From contig JAXRKP010000084.1 in the NCBI GenBank assembly GCA_037039925.1, positions 390,001 through 454,000 on the forward strand: 64,000 bases of DNA. The letters are read 5' to 3'. Positions 1 through 51,220 of this stretch are shown one piece after another (within the stretch, counting starts at the first letter, position 1; the number at the start of each line of letters is the position of its first letter). The DNA is from Doris montereyensis. Its lineage: Eukaryota; Mollusca; Gastropoda; Nudibranchia; Dorididae. The position numbers were made by a program, and so were the translations under genes. The notes below the pieces were generated by a model, which did no database searches, was not told the origin of the DNA, and saw only the letters and a program-made list of their open reading frames with translations.

Positions 1-2230
1 GCTACATGATGTTAGTTTCGAAAGACTAAGGTCTAAGATTTGAAGCTTTGAGTGTAAATATAGATATTGCAATTCTATTTTTTCTTCAAAAAGATTTCCC
101 ACTGGTACCAGTGATGTGGATCTAGAATATGTTCTTATATAAAATGGAAGATGATTTCTGAAATGCCTGTATTTTTGTTCAGCCATTACAGGTGTAACGT
201 CGCTTTGATATTTCAAAGGATATCCAAGCAAAATTTATATTTTATGCTAAACATGTGTGAAATAAAATATTATATTTACAAATTCAACTGCTCCCAGCAT
301 ACCTACACAGCAACTATTACCATCATATTAATAACCGGTTCACAGCACAGATCTATTGTCCATGTTTTGTTTGGGTAGCTAATACTAGATTCATCACAGG
401 AAGCCAATTCAGAACTTCTTTCATTTAGAAATTAATGATTTCTTAAAGGTCTGTTTTGTCTATTTCCCAGTTTCCGATACCGCTCTAATTGTTTTTATTT
501 TAAAAAAAGTATTTCTGTTTTTTAGCGTCATCAGGAGACTAAAATGTCGGGGTGTTGTTGTTTTTCCTTCTTTATCAACTGAATAATTAAAACTATCCTT
601 CAACATCAGACATTACTGATGGTAGCCTTCAGCGTAAGTGAGGCGGTAAGAATATTGCATCTATTTATCGATTCCTGAAACAAAACAGACTTGGCTCCAC
701 TGTACAAAACCTCAGGTTTATGTATAGAGGTTGACAGAATGGGAGTTGTTTTGTTGTTTCTTTATGGAAAGGGTGGGGGCAATTGTTTTTTTCTTTTCTT
801 TTTATATTTTTTTCTCCAGACATATATCAAGGCGTAGACCAAGCGTGGGGAATTTGCTTGGAGGACATTCTCACATCCCATCCAGGATAGAAACAGGAGA
901 GTTGGTGGAGACGAAAAGGAAAGGAGAGAGGAGATAACATCTTTCAAGATCTTCTCTTTTTTCCTTCTCATCCCATCCGTTCTTCGCATATCGACAGCCT
1001 AGTCCATTGCTACCATTTGACCTATCCGTCTAAACAAAGTCAAGTAATTAATGCAAGATAACAACATGGAGTTAGTATACTATTTTTTGCTCATAAACTA
1101 CTTGAAATAACTTTTTAAATTCTGAAATAATCTATCTTTCATTTGATATAGGGCACGTATCCATATCATCTTTGACATTGTTCAGTTCGTTAGACCCCTC
1201 ATACGTTTACAGTTCAGGGGAAGACCGTGACTCTCCGTCAGCAGCTTAGTTCTAGATCTAAACTGCTGTCCTCTTCATTCCACAAGGAATTGTAAAATCA
1301 AACGCCCTCTCGTAGCAGGTGCGTGTGTAAATGTACGTGTAATATTATGTATCAAGAAATTTCGTCTGTTTGTCCGTTAATTATTAACGGTTCGATAACC
1401 AATGAAGTAGTTTAGATCGAGTGAACGGGTACTTTCTTTTTCAATAAAAAGTAACAGAAGTAGCCTATTAATTGTAGTTTCACCGTAAATGAGCTCCAAT
1501 ACTCACTGGTACTTTCATTATCGGGTCAGTCGCCGGCGCAGGTCATTTGGAGTGATCGGGGAAGGATTTTAAGCGAGTGCGAATGAGCGCATCTGACAGC
1601 AATGGTTATGAGCTAGATCAAGGCCGTCTATATAGTGTAGGTTATAGACGGCCTTGGCTAGATGCGACTCCGATTGACACCTGCTCAGGACTCAAAGAAA
1701 TGCAAGACTTGATTATTCCTTGAAACTGTCCTAGTGCTTTTCGTGTTTTGTGTACATCTTTTGTTTTGATTGTTTCCGTCTGTTATTATCTTTATTTGTT
1801 ATTCACTTTGACTTTTTGTTTTCGTTTGTTTCTTGTTTGCTTTTTGGGCTTCGGGTGATGAAGTACGTTTTGTCTTGTCATGGGAGTTTTGTGGGGGGGG
1901 GGGGGGGGGGGTTCACTGCTTTTACTGCTTTTATTATTATAATTTTTATTTTATTTCTTTTTTGCAGGTGAAGGTTATTTGTTTTGTTTTTAGCTTGTTG
2001 GTCCCACCTCGATCACTATTGTGCAAGTTTTTTTTTTCATTTTTGTATTTGCAGAGAGTGTTAAACAATCAATCATTTCGCTTGTCCTACAGTTCAGATT
2101 TTCTCAGAATACAATAATGTCATCTTTAGTTTTCTTTCCTATTCATTGCACCCAGATAGATCTCAAGATTTTTCTTCACTATGATAGTCATAAATGTACG
2201 ACCCTCTTCAGTTGAGACCATGCAATACCG
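1..2230. other. Intergenic DNA without a recognisable gene
   Basis: Short chance frames only. It contains a 19-base G run at 1893-1911 and a T-rich, poorly conserved stretch at 1740-2060. The hairpin at 1619-1656 is listed separately. Confidence 0.5.
1619..1656. repeat. Perfect 14-bp hairpin flanked by 7-bp direct repeats
   Basis: The arm CAAGGCCGTCTATA (1619-1632) is matched exactly by its reverse complement at 1643-1656, leaving a 10-base loop. GCTAGAT occurs at 1612-1618 and again at 1657-1663, on either side. The layout resembles a tiny insertion with target repeats, or a stable RNA hairpin. No coding context was seen. Confidence 0.7.
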
Positions 2231-2329
2231 GCCGCTATTGTCTCGCCGTTAGCCGGTCTTGCCAGGTCATTTTTGGCCTTTTGATTTTTCTCTTTCTCTG
2301 TGGGTTCCATTAAAGATAAAAAAGATGCA

Positions 2330-2650
2330 TTTATCGCCTGTATCCTGGCATAAGTACAGGCTCACCGATTGTACATCTTTTATTCCCCAGCAGACCTTCA
2401 TTAAAGGCCCTTCTCAACTTGCTGGGGAGCATAGAATACGGCAGTCTGTTAAACGCTTCGTTCTCACAATCTGACAAAAAATGGGTACTCATCACAACTG
2501 AATCGAGTGAGGAAATGAAAGTAAAGTAAAGTACCTTTCCACTGAGTACAACGTTCTAAACAAATAACATAGGCCCGCCGTGGGTTTTGAACCAATGTCG
2601 TCGTCGTCGTCGTGATCACAAACTCACAAGACTACTGTTTCACGACAACA
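2330..2650 (-). mobile_element. tRNA-derived SINE-like copy (family B), minus strand
   Basis: Reverse-complement reading shows a B-box-like GGTTCAAAACCC (from about 2583-2594) and a downstream core with an ACTCGATTCAGTTGTGATGAGTACC-like order, as in the copies at 48.9, 54.5 and 61.2 kb. A (GTC)n run at about 2597-2612 interrupts the tRNA-like head. Limits are approximate. Confidence 0.45.
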
Positions 2651-3219
2651 CCATAATATAGTATTGGAATAGAATTTCACTCCGCTCGGAGAAAATCTGT
2701 TAAATGAATGAAAAATGAAACAAAACATAATAAAAGCAGAGCTATTCCTTCGTGAACTTTTACTAAAATTTAGTCCTGTTACTTCCTGATATATGAGTAT
2801 GATTTAAATGTAGCAAAAATCCCTTAGATGGCATCAACAAGACGGAATCCTAAATATAGACTTAAATTTGTTTTATTTTTATTGAAATTTACCCCGTCCA
2901 CCATATGCCATGGTTCCATGGTCAATATAAAGGAAACATCAAGATGAAATGAACGTTAAGTGAAAACATGATAGGAAAGAATTGGGGTCTACCAGCAGCG
3001 TCCGTCAAATGCCGATGAGTAAGCTAATACAACCAGCACAATGTATACTATTTTAAACAAGTCATATTGCTTTTGTGCTTTGATACGAATAATTTAAACA
3101 CATAGCATACAAGCAGAGAAGAACTCAAGAAACACTGTTAACCATCTCAACATATACATTATATGACATAAATGACGATGTCATCATTGCTTGTTTGCTG
3201 CCATTACCAATGGAAGTGC

Positions 3220-3424
3220 AAGACAAACAGTGAGGCAAGGGGCATGTCGGAAGTAAAGGCAATGACACAAGATAATATGAAAGCCCCATAGAAACAAAGA
3301 CGAGACAAATACAAGGAATAGACAGAAAAAATCCTGGTCACCATGGGGATCGAACCCGCGACCTCTGCGTCGGCACCCATCGCCTCGCCATGAAAAGAAA
3401 GCGTGCTACCAACTGAGCTAACTG
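3220..3424 (-). mobile_element. tRNA-derived SINE (family A), minus strand
   Basis: On the minus strand the head carries an A box TAGCTCAGTTGGTA (3407-3420) and a B box GGTTCGATCCC (3346-3356), typical of a pol III internal promoter. A tail shared with four other copies in the window follows (about 50549, 50866, 62635 and 62761). The tRNA-like head is too long and the acceptor stem does not pair, so this is a SINE, not a working tRNA gene. Confidence 0.72.
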
Positions 3425-5000
3425 CATATACTCACTTGTTTATGTCCCATGTTCCTTTAGGGAGGGGATGGAGACAAGGAGAGACATTTCCAGAACATGT
3501 ATATTTTACATCTAGATCTATACACCTCGATTTGAACCACCCTATTGTACTCTTATGAGGTCAGCAAAGTGATTTTTCATCTCTGTGGCATTCACAGGGC
3601 CGGATTTACTATACGGACACAAAGGACAGTGTCCTTACAGATAAATCGACAATATAAGCATCGCTATTAAATAAATCTACATATAGATCTAACTCTAGAA
3701 TGAAAACAATACTAATTTTAAATTGAAGGCGCTGAAAACCTACGGTGCTAGTTCTCGTAGCCAGGCCTAGTATAAAGCTCCTTGATCCTGCCTGGCGTTA
3801 TCCTGTCGTGACGGGACGGACGGCCCACGCTAAGCGAGCGATGAGAGTGAGTCTTATTTTAGAGGGGGGGGGGGGCATTTTACATTTGTGTGGAAGAGAC
3901 CAGGTGGACACCCAGGTGTCCGACTATTTGCAGAGACTAGGGACATCCAAGCATACTACGTCACCACTTTCTGTGTTTCATCTTGAAATAGCATTGACAC
4001 CGTCCAGCCACACGTGCGCAATTCACAACTCCTCTTTCACTCTACATAATTGTGAACTAATGGAACCCAGACAGATGTGTAATGTGTCATTTGTTGTCAG
4101 GCCTCCCTACTTATTTCTGCATTGTACTACAGTTGACTACAGTAGTAGCCTTTTCACATGCAGTGGGTTCACATTGTATTGTCAGACTTATCTTATCCTC
4201 GGATCTGGTTCGATCTACGTAATAATAATAATGTACTTTACATCAATGTTGATAAAAAAATCTCACTCATATAAACAGATCTTTATATTTATATTTCTCA
4301 TGCTCTTCCATGTATTAATAGGTGTCGCCGAACAGTTAAATAATTTTTAATAGCAAGCACATTCCATCTCAAATAACAATCGCCTACATATATAGTAATT
4401 ACTAAGTAAAAAGCAAAAAAGAGGAGGGAAACAAAACCTTGCCTGTGTGGCTGGACGCACTAGCCTTGATACATGGTACAAAGCAACAACTAGATACTGA
4501 CATTTGACTGGGTGACCAGACACCAAAGAGAAATATTTGTAGTAAGCGACCCTCGCCCCACCCCATCCCCTACTTTAGGGTAACGCAATTATGAGTTGAC
4601 ATTGGGCTTTCCTCGAACTCTAAGTATAGACTGCGTGGACACTTGGATTTTGGATGTCTACTTAGCTCACTCAGACTAGGGTAAAAATAGACACTTTGGA
4701 TATCTACCTAGTGGCAGAAACTAGGAGGGGGCATCTGGATAGTCTCTTCCCAATTGTGGCAACACAAGCTGATCGTCTTAATTTAATTACCTAACGTAAT
4801 ACAAGGCTTCCTATAGATGATATGCCATGGAGGAATCCAATGTAGGTCAAAACACAAACTGAAAGACAGGAAATGTTAGGACAGTGTCCAAAGGTTGGCG
4901 CATTAGCATGCGTAAATGGAAACTGGCAAAGTTATGTATCTTATTTGTTTGCCTTACAACTTTAAGTCTAATCTTTTGATTTTACTCATGTCTTTAACTA
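3425..5000. other. Intergenic; possible hAT end and a 201-codon chance ORF
   Basis: CAGGGCCGGATTTA at about 3596 resembles one end of a hAT-type element, but no partner end was found. An open frame of 201 codons at 3745-4350 has no recognisable domain, runs through a G tract, and ends in a hydrophobic AT-rich stretch. The segment 4620-4750 has imperfect repeats of a GGA-CACTTGGAT-like motif. No gene is supported. Confidence 0.4.
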
Positions 5001-5007
5001 TAACGCT

Positions 5008-5280
5008 GTGGGACGACATGGCCGAGTGGTTAAAAGGCATTGCACTGTGACACCAGGGTACTGGGTTCGAACCCACTTCAGGCGTTTCGTTATTTCCTTG
5101 GGCAAGCAAATTTACCATATTTACTCATTTGGACAACAAGGGTGACTTCTGTTGCATTGAGCATAAGCTCGATGATGGTCTATATTCCTTTCTCTAGAGA
5201 AATTGGAATGACAGGTGCGACACCTTTCGGTGCTCACGTAGACGGCACTATTTTTGTATTATATAACCGGTATATATAAC
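5008..5280 (+). mobile_element. tRNA-derived SINE, plus strand
   Basis: A perfect A box TGGCCGAGTGG (5019-5029) and B box GGTTCGAACCC (within 5063-5074) are spaced as in a Ser/Leu-type tRNA. The ends do not form an acceptor stem. The following TTGGGCAAG and TACTCATTTGGAC core is like a mollusc SINE body. The 3' end is approximate. Confidence 0.6.
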
Positions 5281-5652
5281 ATTTTGTGAACAAACATCGA
5301 ACTATCTACTGCTATCCACTAAACGTTTTAATTATTATGTCAATTCATAAGGGTTTAATAAGAAGTATGGGTGCTTTATTTAAACCAAAAAGTCGTCAAT
5401 CGATTTGCATCATAGAAGGCCAAAAAGAGCTCAATTCCTCTACAAATAAAGGTAAAAGTAAAGTGTCATCATCTTGGTTGATTTGTTATTGCTTTAAAAA
5501 AAAATCTATTGAAGTGCCCCTTTATGTGTAAAGGGTTAGATCACCCCTGATCATTCACGACATCGTCCTGTTTCCTTAACTGTTGGAATTTAAGACTCCA
5601 GTGTATTGTGTCCTATCATCATGGTTTTACGTTCCAAGCAAACAGGGCCAGA

Positions 5653-5664
5653 CCCCCCCCCCCC

Positions 5665-5706
<42 letters not shown>
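5653..5706. repeat. C run followed by (CA)n microsatellite
   Basis: Fourteen C (with a T) run into about 18 CA units, ending roughly 50 bp before the GPCR acceptor site. Confidence 0.95.
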
Positions 5707-5708
<2 letters not shown>

Positions 5709-5757
5709 TTCAGTTTTTAATATCATTACGCTTACAATATGTTTGTTGTCTCCACAG

Positions 5758-6676
5758 GTATCTGGAATCTTTGCAAACTCTATCAACCTGATAGTATTCT
5801 CGCGTATTGGTTTGAAAGATAGCGTCACTTCATCTTTCTTTGCCCTAAGCCTGTCAGACCTGTGTTATCTGCTAACGGCTAACTTTACATGGCTTTGTTT
5901 TACACTTGACCGATTCCTGAACCCACAGGAAATCGACGTCGGAGGACTCTCTTACCTAGCCATCTGGTATTGCCACATGTTTTTGGCCAGTTCTATTCTC
6001 ATTACGACTTATATTTCAATCCAGAGATGCTGTTGTGTTGCCTTACCGCTCAAGTTCAAGGGAGTCTTCACATTAAAAGAGAAACATGGTGATAATAGTA
6101 ATCCTTTGTCTTGTCAGTGCCTGCATGTATGTTCCTGTGATATCAAATCAGGGAATGAAGCACTATACTGATACAACTACGAATTCTACTCAGTACGGAC
6201 TTTGGTTTTCACAGAACCGAAAGTCCGTTCTTATTGCCAATGACTTTCTAATAGGAACAATATTTCCTATCTTTACTCAAGGAGTAACCGTTATTTGCAT
6301 GGTTATACTCACATCAAGCCTTCAAAAATCTTCAAAATTTCGCATGGCTGCTGTTTCAACGGGGAAGAGTGACAATACAGAGGTGAAGAGCAGGAATAAA
6401 GAAGTTCAAGTTGTGAAAGCAGTGACCATTGTAACGCTGATGTTCATTGCGAGTAACGTACCTCCCATCTGCATCGCTATGGCCAGACGGTTTATTCCTG
6501 GTTACGACATGTATACTACTTACAATAATTTATTTGTTATTTCAAATATTTTCAAAGACGCCATTCAGTACCTAAATGCTTCTTTGAACATTGTGGTTTA
6601 TTATCATTTTAATTCGTCTTATAGAGCTCTGTTCAAACAAATTACATTTTCAAGATGTGGTTTGTACAAATCCTGA
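5758..6676 (+). CDS. Class A GPCR, gastropod chemosensory-receptor-like; last exon, frameshifted
   Basis: The family is seven-transmembrane receptors of the plasma membrane that signal through G proteins; the ligand cannot be read from sequence. Seen: TM1 (GIFANSINLIVF, with the conserved Asn), TM2 (FFALSLSDLCYLL, with Asp), TM3 with a Cys and a degenerate DRY region (YISIQRCCCVALPLKF), then TM4-TM7 and a modified NPxxY (NASLNIVVYY) followed by a short tail. TM1-TM3 and TM4-TM7 lie in different frames. One extra A in the AAAA run near 6073-6076 accounts for the shift. The acceptor CTCCACAG precedes 5758, so the N-terminus and the start of TM1 should lie in an upstream exon I could not find. 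Stop at 6674-6676. It may be a pseudogene or carry a base-call error. The chemosensory assignment is inference from the TM1-TM3 pattern. Confidence 0.72.
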
Positions 6677-6701
6677 AATACATAATGTACTAACACTGAG
6701 G

Positions 6702-6707
6702 AATAAA
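6702..6707 (+). promoter_or_regulatory. Poly(A) signal of the GPCR exon
   Basis: AATAAA 26 bp after the receptor stop codon, which supports this being a true terminal exon. Confidence 0.6.
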
Positions 6708-6934
6708 TGCTTTCGATTTTGCCCTATCATTAGAGTTTGTCACATTTTGTGAAGCAGGGTATGGAGACAAATGTATTATGTTTGAATTATACCCCTGTCT
6801 GGTGTCAGCGCTATTCTCTTGGTGTGACAAAAGCATTGCATTTCCGAATAGTAGGCAGCCGTGAGTACTATTAGTCAGTTACGACCATTGCAATAACTGC
6901 CATGGTGGATACGGTTTACTTAAGGAAAACAAAA

Positions 6935-7050
6935 ACAATGTGTCCCCATGCCATGTTGTTGGTGGTCTTCCTGGGTTTCTGTGTTCCTTTCTTGGCTGCT
7001 ATTCTGTACATATTTTTGTCCATTGTCTTTAAATAATATGTCATGGGCAG
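6935..7050 (-). mobile_element. Non-LTR retrotransposon C-terminal remnant
   Basis: The minus strand reads LKTMDKNMYRIAAKKGTQKP then RKTTNN. This parallels the remnant at 24369-24560 (LKTTDMQKYQPRNGHRNSGRPST), so both are fragments of one LINE family. Confidence 0.5.
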
Positions 7051-7589
7051 CCTATTTCAATGTTTTTTCTCAGTGAGTGCTTGAGGAAGTCAGTGGTGTC
7101 TGTTATTTTTTCATATTCCGATGCAAGAGATTGTATCTTGGCGTCTGTTTATCGGAGGCAATAATAGAGAGGGCGAGAAGGAAAGAAAATCAACATAGCT
7201 TTAAGAAATACTTCTAAATTGTTAAAACAATCAACCGTTTCTTTTGGCGCTGTATTTAAAAAAAGTATTCAACTCAAAATTATTTGAAATTATAAAGGAC
7301 GAGTCTCATGTCCTCAACTCCCAAATCCAGACAAGTAGTGGGAGGTTTTTACATTAAAAAACCCCCATCTCGACGTCGTTATTTTAATTCATTTCTCCTT
7401 TCGACATACGAAATTATGATTCCATCTATGCACAAAATCAACACTCCACTTTATTGTGTTCATGTATTAAGACGTATTTAACATTACAAGAGTGAGAGAC
7501 GTATGAGTCAATGGGAGAGAGCACATATTACATTTTATGTTAATTAATTTTTCTGCTGTGACTATTTATTGTGAGCATAATGTCAACAA

Positions 7590-7645
7590 ACACAATGTAA
7601 TTTCATGTCTAAGGATCAATAAAGGATACATCATCTTATCTTATT
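7590..7645 (+). mobile_element. Probable LINE/SINE 3' tail
   Basis: ATCAATAAAGGATACATCATCTTATCTTA-type order (split here as ATCAATAAAGG and CATCTTATCTTA) is the usual 3' end of CR1/L2-like elements, with short terminal repeats. There is no coding part beside it. Confidence 0.4.
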
Positions 7646-7848
7646 GTTACGAAGGTAAAGATGGAGCAGGCAATGACTCTATATATAGATGTTGAAGTGA
7701 ACACTAGTAACCCCAAGGCTCGATTAATGATTATAACAAGGCTATTAATTACACTCACAGTCAACAACCAATCAATGGATGAAGCACATTCATAAATGGA
7801 ACTAATGTGGATAAATGGATCTAATGTGGATCTAGTAGTTGTAGTACA
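7646..7848. other. Spacer before the (AGT)n tract
   Basis: No gene or recognisable repeat was seen between the element tail and the trinucleotide tract. Confidence 0.4.
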
Positions 7849-8338
<490 letters not shown>

Positions 8339-9199
8339 AATGTAAGTATTAGTATTAGTAGTAGTAGTCTTCTACGTTTCTTAATTCTTATTTATTTGAG
8401 ATTTTTAAAATAATAATAATAAATCGTTATTGTCCATTCAAGGCACTTTTTCGTTTAACATGTAAGATCTAGTGCTTGGGAAATCGAAAACATGGCATTG
8501 GTTTTGGAAATGGGATACCAGATACACACATACGCTACCCAAACACACACACACAAACACACACATGGCTAAATCTAAAAAGCGTTGTCTGTCTGTCTAT
8601 CTATCTATCTCTCTTTCTCTGTCCTACTGGCCAAAGAACGTTTTTCACACATTTTACCTGTCACAAAGAGTTGACACTCTCGTGTGAGAATGGTTAAGTC
8701 ACATCAGCACGTGCCTCAACTTCACATTTCTGGGTATTGAAAACTGTCATCCCACCCCTGGTGGTTTTGGAGATTAAGAAACCGGCGTAGCCACATTACA
8801 TACTATTTTTTGCACGAAACACATAGGTCTAGATCTAGTAAATATGAAAGGACTGAATAAAATCATATCAGGAAAGTATGAAGTCGATAAACTTTACACA
8901 CTCTGAAATAATCAGTTTTGTACTTCTCTTGTAAAATGTGTTCGTCTAGGGTTGGCTGATTTTAACACCAAGGCCGGCGATGTTTTGTTTTACATCATTT
9001 AATACCAATATGAATATTACTATGATATGTGTGTATACATGTGTATATGTATGTATGTGTATGTATATATATATGTATAATGTTATTATGTATATATCCA
9101 CAGACAACATGTTGATTGATGTCTCATATAGCCTACGTATTTCTAAATCAACAAATTAGTTCTGTGTCGTACGTTTAATTGCAGTCATGTAATTCATGT
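8339..9199. other. Intergenic DNA between the (AGT)n tract and the repeat tail
   Basis: Only short CA, TCTA and TGTA-type runs and chance frames. Bases 8800-8822 weakly match the end of the dispersed repeat at 36.6 kb in reverse orientation. Confidence 0.4.
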
Positions 9200-9391
9200 A
9201 ATTCTAGTCTTTGGTTTCAATGCCTTTATATTTTAAGATGTAATCTAATTTTTAACCATAAATGACTATGATTTGTATCAATGTTTTTACTATGTACTAC
9301 ATGATATAATATGTGTAATGTATGGATGTTTAATATATTGTAAAGCGCTTGAGCCTCTTTTAGGGGATTAAGCGCTCTATAAGTGTTTATT

Positions 9392-9459
<68 letters not shown>

Positions 9460-9460
9460 C
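9200..9460 (+). mobile_element. Retroelement 3' end with (ATT)n tail
   Basis: GTAAAGCGCTTGAGCC...GATTAAGCGCTCTATAAGTG is followed by about 22 ATT units (9393-9459). AAGCGCT...TATAA(A)TG before ATT repeats is a recurrent 3' tail of mollusc non-LTR elements (remembered pattern). The body upstream is decayed. Confidence 0.45.
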
Positions 9461-9997
9461 ATGAAGTGCGCGAACATAACGTGTAGGTAACTGATAGCAT
9501 TTAAGTGGACATAGACCATTTTAGTCCTGGAACCATTTCCAGCGGCTATCGACAATATACTCTACATAATCGAAACTTACTCTCACTCTTTTACTTACAC
9601 TCACATTCTTTGTCTTGTAGGTTGATTCAATGTCCTTTACCCTTGTGACCTGTTGAATAAAATTTCTTTTATTAAGACTTTCAACTTTCACTAGCTCTAG
9701 CTAGGCATTTCAAACGCAATGTACACACAAACGATGTTATAAAGACATGTATCAATAGGTATCAATTGAAACGTGGAATCGATTTATTATACTTTTGTCT
9801 TGATACTTGTTCGTATTTTGTACACAAGCGGGGTAGGCCAAGCCATTTCTTACAGCAGAGATCTAAAGTTTTGGCCTAGAGCTGGGCTTAGACCTACCTT
9901 TGCTATTCTTTACAAGTATTACATATTATCAGGTATATTATCGGCTTGTCGAAGACAGGACAACGTAAAAGCGGGTGACTACTTTTTCCTCAACGAC
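9461..9997. other. DDB1 5' flank and presumed 5' UTR
   Basis: No TATA box or clear initiator stands out. The segment holds the transcription start and 5' UTR by position only. An open frame from 9773 into exon 1 is not in the DDB1 frame. Confidence 0.4.
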
Positions 9998-50355
<40,358 letters not shown>

Positions 50356-50485
50356 GTGTCCAGTTGGCTGCATTACACAGTGTTATCCCAATCAAGTGCA
50401 CATTGTGAATGAGTGAAACAATCCACCCTTTAGACTGATCTTTGGACCTCCTGATATCAGTATTCACATTATTATTTTTTTTAGA

Positions 50486-50491
50486 AATAAA
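50486..50491 (+). promoter_or_regulatory. DDB1 poly(A) signal
   Basis: AATAAA lies 131 bp after the DDB1 stop, implying a short 3' UTR ending near 50500-50520. A SINE copy begins just downstream at about 50549. Confidence 0.75.
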
Positions 50492-50548
50492 GATCTATGT
50501 GAACCCCAACGTTCTAGGTTGTGTGAATACTTCTGACCCATGCTCCAA

Positions 50549-50734
50549 AGACAGATAGTGAGGCAAAGAGGGCATGTCGAAAGTGATGAAGAATGGCATG
50601 AAAGAGATATATTGAAGTTCTAAAGGAATAAACAGAGAAAAATCTTTGGCACCAGACAGAATCAAACGTGCGACCTCGCGTAGGCATCCATTGCCTTGCC
50701 AGGAAAACAGAGCGCACTACCAACTGTGCCAACT
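50549..50734 (-). mobile_element. tRNA-derived SINE (family A), minus strand
   Basis: Same order as 3220-3424: GTGAGGCAAAGAGGGCATGTC, GGAATAAACAGA, a decayed B box (AATCAAACGTGCGACC on this strand) and CACTACCAACTGTGCCAACT for the A box. It faces the plus-strand copy at 50866. Confidence 0.7.
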
Positions 50735-50865
50735 ACGTTTTTCAAATAAGAGTTTCATCAACAAGGTCTTTTGTACAAAATTAATCATGGCTAGCAGGTA
50801 TATTTACAGACAGTTTGTGTGTTTAGTGTCCCACATCTACAACTTTCTAGATGGAGGTTGCATGG

Positions 50866-51010
50866 TTTGTAATGTGCTCTCATCTCATGGTGAAGCGAAG
50901 TGTGCCAATGTGGAGGTCGCGGGTTTGATTTTTGTCTGGTGACCAAGGATTTCTTAAATTGATTTCTTTGAATTTGTCTCGAATTTGTTCCTATGGAGCT
51001 TCAATAAATC
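50866..51010 (+). mobile_element. tRNA-derived SINE (family A), plus strand
   Basis: GAGGTCGCGGGTTTGATTTT, then GTCTGGTGACCAAGGATTTC and TTTGTCTCGAATTTGTTCC: the head and body of family A in direct orientation, 130 bp after the inverted copy. Confidence 0.65.
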
Positions 51011-51054
51011 TGTTTGATGTTTTTATTCATCACTCCAGCATTGAGACACTATCT

Positions 51055-51220
51055 ACAGCAAGTAGTAGTAATAGTAGTAGTAGTAGCAGTAGCAGTAGCA
51101 GTAGTGGTAGTAGTAGTAGTAGTAGTTCTACATTATTACTTACACGGACTAAACACATCACTCTTTTTACACCTTTAGAGAGAGAGAGAGAGACTGACTG
51201 ACTGACTGACTGGGCGACAG
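51055..51220. repeat. (AGT)n, (GA)n and (GACT)n microsatellites
   Basis: AGT/AGC units at 51060-51127, then GA at about 51179-51192 and GACT units at about 51193-51211. Confidence 0.9.

Noticed and set aside
3336..3424. A functional tRNA gene on the minus strand
   Set aside because: The head is too long, the arms do not fold cleanly, and the segment recurs with a shared non-tRNA tail.
3596..3612. A complete hAT element starting at CAGGGCCGGATTTA
   Set aside because: No matching inverted end was found in the window, so only a single end is noted.
3745..4350. 201-codon open frame
   Set aside because: No domain, no start context, no splice support; it runs through a G tract and an AT-rich hydrophobic stretch. 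Recorded only as part of the intergenic segment.
5011..5082. A functional Ser/Leu tRNA gene
   Set aside because: The A and B boxes are perfect, but the ends do not pair as an acceptor stem and a SINE-like body follows.
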